Shown piece by piece: positions 1 to 9,984 of a stretch of 64,000 bases of DNA. The stretch spans positions 1 to 64,000 of the IMG/VR virus record IMGVR_UViG_3300027963_005227; one strand, 5' to 3'. The position numbers were made by a program, and so were the translations under genes. This DNA comes from a virus. Numbering within the stretch: position 1 is the first letter of the stretch; every line of letters begins with the position of its first letter. A model generated the notes under the pieces. It worked only from the letters and a program-made list of their open reading frames with translations, did no database searches and had not been told where the DNA came from.

Positions 1-3000
1 CAAGAAGCAGAGGAATATGGTTTAAAAGTTGCTAAAAGTCTTCAAGATAAATTAGCAAAATTAGTTGTTAAAGCTACAACTAAAAAATCTAGCGCTAATG
101 GATTTTTACCAAACTTTGCAGATCCAATCAAAGATGCTGTTGGAAGAGAAATGAGCGCTGGAGTTCCAGCTTCTCAAATTTACATCGACCAGAATTCATC
201 ATTAAAGAGCGCTATGAATCCTAATGGACTCATGGTGGCTAATCGTATAGATGAACCTATGGGAGGCTCACAGGGCATTGCTAGAGCGCGTAAAGAGGGA
301 TCTAATCCAATGACGTATGGAGCAGCTAGAGGTTTTGTGCCAAACTATGCTAATATTGGATCATTTCAAACTCAAGGAAACTCAATTACTAGTAATCAGG
401 CATCAATAAATCAACCAGCAGTAAATACTGCTGCTGCTGCTGCTGCTGCATCTAGTGTTGTTATTAGTGCTGCTTCCCAAGCAGCAGCAAAACTTTCCCT
501 ACCAAAATCTACTGCAAGATCAATTACACAATATCCAAAAGTAAACGCTGATACTTTTAGCGATAAAAATTCTCAAGTGAGTGGTGAAAAAATGCTTGGA
601 ACTATTTTTGCAATTCAAGGTGCATTATCAGTTTTACAAGGAGTTGTTGGTGAAGTTTCTGGAGAAATGGGTGTAGCATTAAGGGTTATAACTAGTGGTT
701 TAAGCTCTTTAACTACGGGGGCATTTGCTCTTCAAGGATTGCAAGGTATGGGCGGATTAATAGGTGGAGCTACAAAAGCTCTTGGCCCATATGCTTTAGC
801 TTTAGGAGCAGCAACAGCAGCTACTAATGCTTTTGTAGACTACATGAATGAAACTAGTGGAGCAAATACAGTTGCTGCTAAAAGTGTAGAAAGAGTTGAT
901 AGAGCAGCTTCGCAATCTTCTGGAAAATTAGAAGATTATGCAAAAACAGCGCAAGATGACATAAGAAAAAGAGCTTCAATACAGGTTGAAGCTATGATGG
1001 GGGAAAATAAAACAGATGGTGGTTATAAAATCTTTGGAGATACTCCACAATTAAAAGCTGTAAAAGAAATATATGCAAAGGGTTTAGGCGCTGGAGCTTT
1101 TGGTCCTGATTTGGCTGATATATTAAAAAAGTCAGCTGAAAATGGTCTTACAGATAGTGAAGTTGATGATTTTTCAATATCGGTAGCAACTTTTATTGAA
1201 GCAATAAATAAAGTTCCAGATGAAATATTTAATAGTATAGATAAATCTTCTGAAATTTATAAAGCATTATCTGAAAATCCAACCACTATTGAAAATAATT
1301 TAAAAAATTCAAATGGGCTTTTATATGAGCCTTTATATGAATTGAGAAAAAAATTCCAAGACGCTGGAATGCGAAATGACGACGCAATTAATAAAAATAT
1401 TATGAATTTTGCGTCTAAAGTTAAAACTGAAACAAATGCTAAAGATTCAGAAAACCAGATGGCTATTTCTAGAGTTCCAGCTGAAGTATATAAACAAGAA
1501 TTAAATTCAATTATAAAAATTGCTAAAGCTAAAGCTGAAGCAAAAAGAGTTGAAGAAGACCTTGATACTCAAGCATTACAAAAGGGTAAGGAGTTAGGTG
1601 CATTATCTGAGTCTCAGATTAATATACTACAGTATAAGATAGCTTTAAAATCTGAAGATTTAAAACTAGAGGATTTACATCGTGATGCTTTAAGTGCTAT
1701 AGTTGATACCATGGATGCTCAACAGATATCTGATGAAAAAAGAATTACTTTAAAAACACTAATTAATCAATTAGCAGATAAAGATAGAATAACAGCAGAA
1801 GATATTAAAAATATTACTGAAGAATCTTTAAAAGCTCAAGGAACTATTCCAGAAATTGTGGCTAAAACAGCAGAGGAAAAGAAAAAAGCATTAGAGCTAG
1901 ACACAAAGGTAAGTAAGATTGCTAAAGCTATTCTAGAAGCAGAAAATGGTAGAACTGTTGCAACTTTAAAAACTAAACAAGCGATTAATGAAATTATACA
2001 GTCAACAAGTCATTTATTGACAATGAAAAATTTTCAGATTGATTTAACAGCAACAATCAAAACTAATGAAATTGAAAAAGAAATAAGAAGACTGGAACTT
2101 AATCAGCCGCAAAATACAGTAGCTGCTCGCGCACAAGCTGCTCAAATTGCACAAAAAAAATATGAATTATTGCAAACTCAATCTCCACTTGAGGCTCAAA
2201 AAAAATTCAATAATGCTAAAACTGGATTAATAAATCAAGCTAACAGTTTAAGTCTTAACGACACTGATTTTGCAAATTTACAAAAATCAATTGAATCATC
2301 AAAAAATATATCTGAACTTCAAAATAAAGCTAAGATTCCAACAGGAGTAGTTTTTAATAGAGACAAATATCCTGAATATGCAAGTGCTATAGATACTACA
2401 ATAGCTGAATTGAAACAATTTGATGCAAATACAGCTGGAAGTATTGCTGCCGCCTCAGATGAGCTTGCAAAATCTAAATTACCGCTAGTAGTTAAAAAAT
2501 TCTCAGACTATGTTATTGATTTAAATGATGGTTTAGATGCAGCTATAGAACAAGCTAAATTTGAATTTTTATCAACTACTAGTGGCTCTGGATTATTAGA
2601 TAAAGCATCAAAAGACAAATTTAATGCTGAAATGAAATCTGCTGGCACTAGTTCATCTGGAATTTCTCAAGCTTATGCTAATGAAGCAGCGAGATCTGAT
2701 CAAAGAAGATTAGCATTAGCAGGATCTGCGGGAGATAAAACATCAATAGAATACGATATTGAAATAAATAAAAAAATTCTTGCTATTAAACAAGAGAGCG
2801 TTGATACTCAAACACTATCAGAGGATCAAGAAGCTAGAATTCTTGAGCTTGAAAAACAACGCTTAGAAGTTAATAAATCTTTGAGTCAAAAACTCAAAGA
2901 AGCTTTTGCCACTTCGCCACAAGATCAAATCAATAAATTAAACAACACTCTTGTTGAGGGCGCTGTCAAATTCAGAGACACAATGATTGATGGCATTGTT

Positions 3001-4539
3001 CAAGCTATAGAAACTGGCAAAGGACTAAAAGATGTTTTAACTTCTGCTGTGTTAGATTTCTCCAGAGAACTCATGAGAACTTCGTTGAGAAATCTTACTG
3101 GTTCATTATTTGGCGGAATTGGTGGAATGTTTGGACAGGGCAATCAAATTTCCACAGGAGCTTCTGGAGGAGCCGTTTCTGGAGGAAGCGGAAGCAAGGA
3201 TGACGTTCCAGCAATGCTCATGGGCGGAGAGTACATCATTAATAAAAAATCAGTTAATAAATATGGACCAAAATTCTTAGAAGCTATCAATTCTGGAAAT
3301 TTAAATGGATATGCTAAAGGCGGAAAAGTAAAAGACTATTTTACTCCTGGAACTTATGGCGTGAAACAAATGACTACTGATGATGATTTATTAGCTTTTG
3401 CAACTCAAGAATCTACTAGCGGAAAAAAAGATAAAATTCGTTCTGGAGATGGATTTGCATCAGTTTCTTTAGAACCAGAGAGTGTTCGATTAACTAATTT
3501 TGGCAGAAGAAATAGTCCACAAGCTCAAAGAGCCAAAGATGTTAGAAAACAAATCTTTGGAATCTACATTGATGAAATGAAAAAAGCTGCTGAATTAAAA
3601 AGACAAGAAGAAGAAGAGAAAAAAGCTAGAAAAAAAGCTATTAAAAATGCTTTGATTATGGCAGGAATTTCTATAGCTGGATCAGCATTAATAGGAGCAG
3701 CAACTAGTGGGTTTAGCAATGCTTACTCAACATCTAAACTTGCTGGAGGCACTTTTGGAAAAAATGTAGGATCTGGAGTGGGAGGAATGTTTACAGGAGG
3801 AGGAGTTTCTGGTTTGCAAGGAAATAACTATGGAGGACTATTTAACATGTTCTCTAAATCTGGATATGTTACTAAAGCTAGCCAAATGGCTGGAAGTATC
3901 ACTAGCAAAGGTTTTATAGGGCCAGTTCAAAATTCTAGCAATGTTAATATTGGTAATAATATAGCCCAACCGAGCTTTCCTTTAGGAGGCTCATCTGAAA
4001 CTTATGCAGGAGGGTTATTTCCGATGGGATTGACTCCTGAACTTGGAGCATCTGGACCTGGAATGAGTTATGGTACAGCAATAGATTTAACTAATCCTAA
4101 TAGTGAAGATCCATATAATCCATTTCGTATAACAACAAGAGCAGTTGGGGGATCCATTTCTGAAACAGCAGGAATAGATACAATTCCAACAATGCTTTCT
4201 GGTGGAGAATTCGTTATGAATCGTGCTGCTGCTCAAAATATTGGACCTGGAAACTTGCAAGCTATGAATGCTGGAGCTTCTAAACCAATGAGCGAAGAAG
4301 CTTCAAAAGATTTAAATAACAAATTAATTTCTAAATTTGATGAACTCATTGGAACGACTGAAAAATCCACAGGTTCAATCACTATTAATGTGGATGGATC
4401 CTCTGGAAAAAGTTCAGAAAACTCCTCTGGTCAAACTCAAGGAGCAAATCAACAACTTTCGCGCCAAATCAGAGATGCTGTTTTAAAAGTTATTCAAGAG
4501 GAAAAACGTCTTGGCGGTCAATTAAGAAGAGGAATGTAA
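1..4539 (+). CDS. Tail tape measure protein (5' end outside window)
   Basis: The reading frame is open from base 1, so the first in-frame ATG at 151 is probably internal and the gene is truncated at its 5' end by the window. The product is very long, rich in Ala, Lys, Glu and Gln, with long predicted coiled-coil stretches and a hydrophobic Gly/Ala segment near residues 150-220, as tape measure proteins have. Two copies of a GF(L/V)PN(F/Y)A motif (bases 100-120 and 331-351) flank a repeat unit. Two similar C-terminal motifs of the type (D)xxPAML-GGE(Y/F) followed by NK/NR (about 3199-3260 and 4177-4240) are typical of the ends of phage tape measure proteins. It sits directly upstream of tail genes. 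The role, setting tail length and helping DNA ejection, is inferred from the family. Confidence in the class is high. Confidence 0.85.
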   Translation, partial: QEAEEYGLKVAKSLQDKLAKLVVKATTKKSSANGFLPNFADPIKDAVGREMSAGVPASQIYIDQNSSLKSAMNPNGLMVANRIDEPMGGSQGIARARKEGSNPMTYGAARGFVPNYANIGSFQTQGNSITSNQASINQPAVNTAAAAAAASSVVISAASQAAAKLSLPKSTARSITQYPKVNADTFSDKNSQVSGEKMLGTIFAIQGALSVLQGVVGEVSGEMGVALRVITSGLSSLTTGAFALQGLQGMGGLIGGATKALGPYALALGAATAATNAFVDYMNETSGANTVAAKSVERVDRAASQSSGKLEDYAKTAQDDIRKRASIQVEAMMGENKTDGGYKIFGDTPQLKAVKEIYAKGLGAGAFGPDLADILKKSAENGLTDSEVDDFSISVATFIEAINKVPDEIFNSIDKSSEIYKALSENPTTIENNLKNSNGLLYEPLYELRKKFQDAGMRNDDAINKNIMNFASKVKTETNAKDSENQMAISRVPAEVYKQELNSIIKIAKAKAEAKRVEEDLDTQALQKGKELGALSESQINILQYKIALKSEDLKLEDLHRDALSAIVDTMDAQQISDEKRITLKTLINQLADKDRITAEDIKNITEESLKAQGTIPEIVAKTAEEKKKALELDTKVSKIAKAILEAENGRTVATLKTKQAINEIIQSTSHLLTMKNFQIDLTATIKTNEIEKEIRRLELNQPQNTVAARAQAAQIAQKKYELLQTQSPLEAQKKFNNAKTGLINQANSLSLNDTDFANLQKSIESSKNISELQNKAKIPTGVVFNRDKYPEYASAIDTTIAELKQFDANTAGSIAAASDELAKSKLPLVVKKFSDYVIDLNDGLDAAIEQAKFEFLSTTSGSGLLDKASKDKFNAEMKSAGTSSSGISQAYANEAARSDQRRLALAGSAGDKTSIEYDIEINKKILAIKQESVDTQTLSEDQEARILELEKQRLEVNKSLSQKLKEAFATSPQDQINKLNNTLVEGAVKFRDTMIDGIVQAIETGKGLKDVLTSAVLDFSRELMRTSLRNLTGSLFGGIGGMFGQGNQISTGASGGAVSGGSGSKDDVPAMLMGGEYIINKKSVNKYGPKFLEAINSGNLNGYAKGGKVKDYFTPGTYGVKQMTTDDDLLAFATQESTSGKKDKIRSGDGFASVSLEPESVRLTNFGRRNSPQAQRAKDVRKQIFGIYIDEMKKAAELKRQEEEEKKARKKAIKNALIMAGISIAGSALIGAATSGFSNAYSTSKLAGGTFGKNVGSGVGGMFTGGGVSGLQGNNYGGLFNMFSKSGYVTKASQMAGSITSKGFIGPVQNSSNVNIGNNIAQPSFPLGGSSETYAGGLFPMGLTPELGASGPGMSYGTAIDLTNPNSEDPYNPFRITTRAVGGSISETAGIDTIPTMLSGGEFVMNRAAAQNIGPGNLQAMNAGASKPMSEEASKDLNNKLISKFDELIGTTEKSTGSITINVDGSSGKSSENSSGQTQGANQQLSRQIRDAVLKVIQEEKRLGGQLRRGM

Positions 4540-4540
4540 C

Positions 4541-5335
4541 ATGTTTAATTCTACTAGCAACTACGAAAATAGATTTTCTATTAATGATCGAGAAATTTTG
4601 GGCATTGATAGTCTTGATTTGTCGTATAGTAATCCATCTAATAATTCTAAAATTCTTGGAAGAGAATCTTCATTCACCACAATTAATGGCCCAACATCTG
4701 CTCAATTATCAATTAGTAGAAGTTTAATTTATATTGATCCAATTTTACAGTATACGGGATCTCCAGCAATTAATGGAAAAATTCATTTTACTAATAATAA
4801 TCAAGCTTATGGTTTTTCTTCAGGATATTTAACAGAGTACATGGTTAATTGCGCGGTTGGATCTATACCAAAAGTATCTAGTAATTTTATTATTTTTGAT
4901 GAACTCACAAGTCAAGCAGTGCCATCATATACTTTTGAACCTCCTGCAATTTCTATTCCAAATCAAGGAAGCATATCTTTATCTTGCGACAATTCAACAA
5001 CTAATAGAGTAGTTGGTTTTGATTACTCTATAAAAATAACTAGAAAGCCAATTTATACTATAGGAAGTAAATATCCATTTGAAGTAGTTACTTTTAAAAA
5101 TATTGAATACTCAGCATCTGTGCAAATTGATGTTGACGATGCTTTTTTGCAAAATTCTTTTAATTTTTTATCTGCTCGCGAAAATAAAACAGTTTCTTTC
5201 TCTATTAAAGATAAAACATTAACTAATACTATTCAAACATTAACTATACCAAAAGCATCATTAGTTGGCGAAAGTTTGTCTAGCAGTGCTGATGGTGGTG
5301 TAAAATTAACATTAAACTATATTGGTCATTCATGA
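4541..5335 (+). CDS. Tail structural protein, paralogue of the protein at 6270
   Basis: This 264-residue protein starts one base after the tape measure stop and overlaps the next gene by four bases (ATGA), so it belongs to the tail operon. It is rich in Ser, Asn, Ile and Thr with the alternating pattern expected of beta-sandwich virion proteins. A C-terminal stretch with a basic residue followed by P-x-Y-x-(I/L)-GS-x-Y and then an IxxSxSxQ-type strand recurs in the 398-residue protein two genes downstream, so the two look like diverged relatives. I do not recognise a named family. A tail-tip or tube-associated structural role is inferred from position only. Confidence 0.6.
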   Translation: MFNSTSNYENRFSINDREILGIDSLDLSYSNPSNNSKILGRESSFTTINGPTSAQLSISRSLIYIDPILQYTGSPAINGKIHFTNNNQAYGFSSGYLTEYMVNCAVGSIPKVSSNFIIFDELTSQAVPSYTFEPPAISIPNQGSISLSCDNSTTNRVVGFDYSIKITRKPIYTIGSKYPFEVVTFKNIEYSASVQIDVDDAFLQNSFNFLSARENKTVSFSIKDKTLTNTIQTLTIPKASLVGESLSSSADGGVKLTLNYIGHS

Positions 5336-6273
5336 GTGCTTTTTATAATAGAGATTCTAATATTAGTGGAGTCACTGCAATTACTAGTTTAGTTTTTAAT
5401 CCAAGCTACGGATCTAGAATTAATTTTAAAAGCACATACTATTCATATGAAACTCACAATGGATATTATAATTTAATTCCTTTGTCTATTAATAGTTTAA
5501 ATGCTGAATATCAATTAAAATATCAATTGAATGAAACTAATTCCAAACAACTAATCAACTATGTTGAAAGCAAAAATGGCACAGATTTGCTTCCATTTTC
5601 AGATCCATCTAGTTTTTATAAAACAATTTCTGGAGTAATTGATAACTATTCTATAAATCATATAAATAAAAATCATTATGAGGTTAATTTAGCTTTTCAA
5701 GTTAATGAAGCTCCAAATTTACTGAACTGGTCTGGAATGACATTTGTAAACTCTCCTCTAACAACTTGGCAGTCGGGGAAATATTATGAAAAATATGATA
5801 TAGTTTATTCTGGCGTCTCTTCAAATAAATTAGATAATTATTACTATTGTTCTGGAAATCATACAGGAACAAACCGTAGTCTTGATGGACCAACTGGAAG
5901 CGCAACAAAATGGACAAAATATTTCTTTTTTGAACCAGATGTTGGACTTCAAAATGAAGTAGCATTAAAGGTAGATAAAATTGAATTTAAAAATTCATTT
6001 GTTCAGCGAATGAAAACTAGAACAAACATAGCAACAACAGATTTTTCTTATAAGTTTGAGAAAGCTTCTACTAAAAAAGCTAAAGCTATTCTTCATTTTT
6101 TAGAAAATAAAGGCGGATATCGCAGATTCTACAGTGATCCTCCATCAGTGTATAATAAATTGAAAGTATTCTATTCGCCGTCTTGGAGTCACACTTGGAA
6201 TTATGCTGATTCTCACGATTTAGAAGTTTCATTAATTGAAGATCCATTAGGAATAGTACCAACAGGCTCATGA
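5332..6273 (+). CDS. Minor tail protein, lambda gpM-like
   Basis: The 313-residue product ends in a region that matches the lambda gpM / phage minor tail family pattern: an F-x-Y-K-F-E start, a GGYRRF turn, a DPPS segment, then a V-x-x-SPSWSHTW strand and a DLxVSLxEDPLG end (about residues 235-308). In lambda, gpM is added to the tail tip after the tape measure, and here too the gene lies just downstream of the tape measure gene. The N-terminal part is longer than lambda gpM and contains aromatic-rich sequence that may be an extra domain. It overlaps both neighbours by four bases, indicating translational coupling. The family call rests on the C-terminal pattern. Confidence 0.65.
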   Translation: MSAFYNRDSNISGVTAITSLVFNPSYGSRINFKSTYYSYETHNGYYNLIPLSINSLNAEYQLKYQLNETNSKQLINYVESKNGTDLLPFSDPSSFYKTISGVIDNYSINHINKNHYEVNLAFQVNEAPNLLNWSGMTFVNSPLTTWQSGKYYEKYDIVYSGVSSNKLDNYYYCSGNHTGTNRSLDGPTGSATKWTKYFFFEPDVGLQNEVALKVDKIEFKNSFVQRMKTRTNIATTDFSYKFEKASTKKAKAILHFLENKGGYRRFYSDPPSVYNKLKVFYSPSWSHTWNYADSHDLEVSLIEDPLGIVPTGS

Positions 6274-7466
6274 ATAAAACAATTTTAAAAAGCAATTCAG
6301 CATTTGTAGCTATTGGTCAGTCTCCAGCGTGGAAGACTGGTAATGATTCTGGACGATTATTTTCATTGGTTCAGAATTGCAATTTTTCAGTTAGCAATGA
6401 GAGGCAAAAATTAAAACAGATTGGAAGACAAAACTACTCTGTCAATGATCTAGTAAGAGCGCCAAATATAGAACTATCTTTTGATTATTATTTATCGCCC
6501 TATATTAGCAATGAGCTAGCAATGAATTTTCAGACAAAAACTGCTTCTAATTTAGGAGCATTTACTAATATAAAAAATACTAATAATAATTTTTATATTG
6601 TTGTTGATCCAGAAGATCTTAGAGATGCATTTGAAAAGCCTAAAAATCCAATCATCACAAACACTAGTTATAGTGGATTTAATGTTTTATCTTTTGGAAA
6701 TTGTTATTTAAATAAATATAGCGTATCTTTTAATTTGAATGAAATACCAAAAGTTTCAGTTGGATTTGAAGCTTCTAATATGAAATTTGATGTTTTAACT
6801 GGAAACTCAATCACTATTCCAGCTATTAATAGCATTAGTGGAAATTCAATTAATGCTGGTTCATTGAATTTATCTGGATTTTATTCTTCTCTAACTGGAA
6901 GTTATATTACTGGACAGGATAATGGTAAAACAGAATATGATCCTCCAGTTACAATTCCATCTTATTGCACATTCTCTCTGCAAAATTTACAAGTTGGAGG
7001 AGTCGCTTTATCGGCTGCATCAAAACCTATATTACAAAATTTATCTTTAAATTTTGATCTTCCAAGAACTCCACTTTATGGACTAGGAAGCAATTACGTT
7101 TATAATAGAAAACTAGAGTATCCAATTAATGGATCAGTAAATTTATCCGCACAAGTTTCTGGATTCTCTAGCGGATTTTTAAGTGGAATGCTATACAATG
7201 AAAGTGGTTATAATTTTGATATATCATTTTCAGACTCATCAAAATTAGCTACTGGATTTTATAGCATAACAAATGCTAAACTTGATAATTTTAATTATTC
7301 AATGACTGTGAATGATGTTTTAAATTTTACAGCATCATTTTCAGTAGAAACAAATGATTCAGCTGGATTTTACATTGATAGAAAAACCACAAAGTTTCCA
7401 TCTATTTGGAGTGCTATATCTAATATATGGTCAAGTATAAATATTAATTGGCAATCTTTAGAATAA
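6270..7466 (+). CDS. Tail structural protein, larger paralogue of the protein at 4541
   Basis: This 398-residue protein is coupled to the gpM-like gene by an ATGA overlap. It is Asn-, Ser- and Gly-rich and looks all-beta. A segment near residues 260-300 (P-R-T-P-L-Y-G-L-G-S-N-Y followed by an INGSVNLSAQ strand) parallels the 264-residue protein encoded just before the gpM gene. No enzyme motifs are visible. It closes the left tail operon before the fibre gene, which has its own promoter-like box. I infer a tail-tip or baseplate component; the exact role is unknown. Confidence 0.55.
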   Translation: MNKTILKSNSAFVAIGQSPAWKTGNDSGRLFSLVQNCNFSVSNERQKLKQIGRQNYSVNDLVRAPNIELSFDYYLSPYISNELAMNFQTKTASNLGAFTNIKNTNNNFYIVVDPEDLRDAFEKPKNPIITNTSYSGFNVLSFGNCYLNKYSVSFNLNEIPKVSVGFEASNMKFDVLTGNSITIPAINSISGNSINAGSLNLSGFYSSLTGSYITGQDNGKTEYDPPVTIPSYCTFSLQNLQVGGVALSAASKPILQNLSLNFDLPRTPLYGLGSNYVYNRKLEYPINGSVNLSAQVSGFSSGFLSGMLYNESGYNFDISFSDSSKLATGFYSITNAKLDNFNYSMTVNDVLNFTASFSVETNDSAGFYIDRKTTKFPSIWSAISNIWSSININWQSLE

Positions 7467-7477
7467 ACGTGTAAAAA
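7448..7477 (+). promoter_or_regulatory. Candidate promoter of the fibre gene
   Basis: TTGGCA at 7448-7453 and TAAAAA at 7472-7477 are separated by 18 bases, and the -10 box is preceded by GTG. Five bases separate it from the ATG at 7483, the same geometry seen before several other genes here. The -35 is imperfect and could be fortuitous. Confidence 0.4.
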
Positions 7478-7482
7478 TTATT

Positions 7483-9984
7483 ATGAACTTAGGTCCAACA
7501 CAAGTCAGTGCAACATATCCATTTGTTTTAAATCAAAGTGGCGCTAATGCAATCACTCTTGGTGGTAATAATCCAGTTGATTGGGAATCGGGAGGAGTTG
7601 TTGCTAAAACTGGAAATCAAACTATTAGCGGACTTAAAACATTTGATTCAGCATTATCTTTAAACACTCAAGCCTCCACTACTAGTCATGCAGTTCGCGC
7701 AGATAGAAACCTAAGTGCTGGTAGCGGATTAGTTGGAGGAGGACAATTAACTGGGGATCTTACATTTAATATTGGAACGGGTTACGGAATAACAGTTTCA
7801 GCAGATCAAATTAACATCAACACATCAAATGTTGTGGTCACAACTGGAAATCAAACTATTGCTGGAATAAAAACTTTCACTGATCAAATAGTTAATACTG
7901 CAAATGGGAATAGCTCTAGTAATCCAGCATCATATATTTCATGTGGAGCTAGTAATACAATTGCATCATCATCAGATTATTGTTATATTGGAGGGGGTAC
8001 TAGTAATAATATTCAGAATACTATTACTAGTTCTTTAATTGCAGGAGGAGATTCTAATACTATTAATGCAAATTATTCGATAATTGCAGGAGGCGCAGCA
8101 AATACTATTAATGCAGATTATTCATTTATCGGAGGAGGAGCTAATAATATTGCTAGTAGTATTGGCTCTAGTATTAGTGCTGGAAATCTAAATACTACAG
8201 CAGGACTTTATTCAACAATTGGCGGTGGAGAAAATAATACTGCATCTGGAAATCACTCAACAATCGCTGGCGGAACAGGAAATTCAACAACTAATTCTTA
8301 TTCTTTTATTGGAGGAGGAACATCTAATACTACTTATGGAGCTAATGCTTCTGTTGGTGGAGGGCAGAATAATAAATCAAATGGGGCGTATTCTTTTATT
8401 GGTGGCGGGCAAAATAATATTGCTACTGGCGCTAATGCTTTTGTAGGTGCTGGAAATGGTAATATTGCTAATGGAGACTATTCATCTGCTGTTGGAGGAT
8501 ATCAAAATTCTACTAGTGGTCAGTACGCTTTCATTGGGGCTGGATATCAAAATGCTACCATAGGAGTTGGAGCTTCAGTTTTAGGAGGCTATAAAAATAC
8601 AGCTAGTGGAAATTACGCCTCAGTAGGTGGTGGATGGACTAATTATGCAAAAGGATTATATTCTAGCGTAAATGGAGGATATCAAAATTATGCTAGTGGA
8701 AATTACGCATCAGTATCAGCTGGATATAATAATAAAGCTAGTGGAAATTATTCATTTATTGGATGTGGACAAAATAATATTAGTATTGGAAATAATTCAT
8801 TTATTGGGGCTGGAAATGGAAATACATCGTCTGGACTTTATTCAACAGTATTAAATGGTGAAACAAACCAATCTATAGGAGATTATTCTATCATAGCAAA
8901 TGGATTTGAAAGTAAATCAAATGGAATTTACTCTTCAATATTTAATGGTTTTCAAAATTATGCATTTGGGGATTATTCATTAATTGGTGGAGGCGCAAAT
9001 AATACGGCTAGTGGATCATATTCTAATATTATTGGCGGAACAATTAATACAGTTTCTTCTAATTATTCTATAGTTGGAGGTGGAACTCAAAATACTATTA
9101 TTAAAAATAGCGATTATTCATCAATTTTTGGCGGTATAAATAATAGTGCGTCTGGAAGATATTCGAGTATATTAGGTGGATCTGGTAACATGATTAGTGG
9201 AACTAATTCATCAATTGGAGCAGGAAATTCTAATAAAATAACTGGAAATTATTCTACAATTGGTGGTGGAAATTCTAATAAAATAACTGGAAATTATTCT
9301 ATAATTGGTGGTGGAGGTCTTAATGAAATTAAAAAAGATTATTCATCTATTATAGGAGGAACATTTAATAAAATTTCTGGAGAAAGCTCAACAATAGCTG
9401 GTGGTGCCGCTAATGAAGCTACATCTACTTATTCTTTTATTGGTGCTGGATATGGAAATATAGTTAGTGGAGATTATTCTACAATTTTAGGTGGCGATAG
9501 CAATACTATTAAATATGGAAATTATAGCATTATAGGAGCAGGATCGATGAATAGTTCTAGTGGAGTTTACTCTTCAATATTAGGAGGATATGCTAATCAA
9601 ATTAGTGGTGGCGAATATTCATTCATTGGTGGCGGATCTGGAAATAGTATTAGTGGAAATTACTCATGTATTTTAGGGGGAACAAATCACTTTAATAGTG
9701 GAGAGTACTCAAGTATTTTAGGAGGAAGAAGCGCTCAAATTCCAAAATCTCATACTGGATCTACAGTCATAGCTGATGGTCAAGATAGAACTCACTCTTC
9801 CAGAGCACCATATGCTTGCACATTAGATTTTGCTAGTGGAACTTACTTCTCTCTTCCAAAATTTGCTGGACTTTCCACTCAAACTGGAAAATTTGGAGAA
9901 ATGGCAGTTAGTGGATCTGGTCTTTATATTTGCACTGGAACTGCTGGAAGTGGGTGGGGAAGAATTTTCTTATCTACTTTTTAA
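7483..9984 (+). CDS. Trimeric beta-roll tail fibre / adhesin (YadA-head-like)
   Basis: The 833-residue protein has an N-terminal region of about 140 residues, then some forty consecutive 15-residue repeats of the form (F/S)(I/V)GGG-x-N-x-(A/I)-x-G-x-Y-(S/A), and a C-terminal domain of about 80 residues. Such repeats form the left-handed parallel beta-roll head of trimeric YadA-type adhesins, and similar repeats occur in phage fibres. The C-terminus resembles that of the second fibre on the minus strand (a loop of Gly/Ser/Thr, then a strand with a Trp near the end), suggesting a shared trimerisation or receptor-binding tip. It is the last plus-strand gene of the left tail block and ends tail-to-tail with the next gene, overlapping it by four bases. 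The role in host recognition is inferred. Confidence 0.8.
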   Translation: MNLGPTQVSATYPFVLNQSGANAITLGGNNPVDWESGGVVAKTGNQTISGLKTFDSALSLNTQASTTSHAVRADRNLSAGSGLVGGGQLTGDLTFNIGTGYGITVSADQININTSNVVVTTGNQTIAGIKTFTDQIVNTANGNSSSNPASYISCGASNTIASSSDYCYIGGGTSNNIQNTITSSLIAGGDSNTINANYSIIAGGAANTINADYSFIGGGANNIASSIGSSISAGNLNTTAGLYSTIGGGENNTASGNHSTIAGGTGNSTTNSYSFIGGGTSNTTYGANASVGGGQNNKSNGAYSFIGGGQNNIATGANAFVGAGNGNIANGDYSSAVGGYQNSTSGQYAFIGAGYQNATIGVGASVLGGYKNTASGNYASVGGGWTNYAKGLYSSVNGGYQNYASGNYASVSAGYNNKASGNYSFIGCGQNNISIGNNSFIGAGNGNTSSGLYSTVLNGETNQSIGDYSIIANGFESKSNGIYSSIFNGFQNYAFGDYSLIGGGANNTASGSYSNIIGGTINTVSSNYSIVGGGTQNTIIKNSDYSSIFGGINNSASGRYSSILGGSGNMISGTNSSIGAGNSNKITGNYSTIGGGNSNKITGNYSIIGGGGLNEIKKDYSSIIGGTFNKISGESSTIAGGAANEATSTYSFIGAGYGNIVSGDYSTILGGDSNTIKYGNYSIIGAGSMNSSSGVYSSILGGYANQISGGEYSFIGGGSGNSISGNYSCILGGTNHFNSGEYSSILGGRSAQIPKSHTGSTVIADGQDRTHSSRAPYACTLDFASGTYFSLPKFAGLSTQTGKFGEMAVSGSGLYICTGTAGSGWGRIFLSTF
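7930..9760 (+). repeat. Coding 45-bp repeat array of the fibre gene
   Basis: The DNA encodes in-frame 15-residue repeats with a 45-base period. Most copies have diverged, but one neighbouring pair is almost identical (from 9223 and 9268), a sign of recent tandem duplication. This array can expand and contract by recombination and would change fibre length. Confidence 0.8.

Noticed and set aside
5702-5965. Antisense open frames inside tail, nrdA, dnaB and other genes
   Set aside because: They lie opposite well-supported genes, have no start context and encode Ile/Leu/Phe-rich low-information sequence.
8219-8446. Open frames inside the fibre gene, such as 8219-8446 and 8672-8854
   Set aside because: They are out-of-frame shadows of the repeat array with repetitive Leu/Ile/Glu composition.
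7930-9760. Regular repeats that could be taken for a CRISPR array
   Set aside because: The period is 45 bases, in frame, with conserved Gly/Asn/Tyr codons and no spacers. It is a coding repeat of a fibre.
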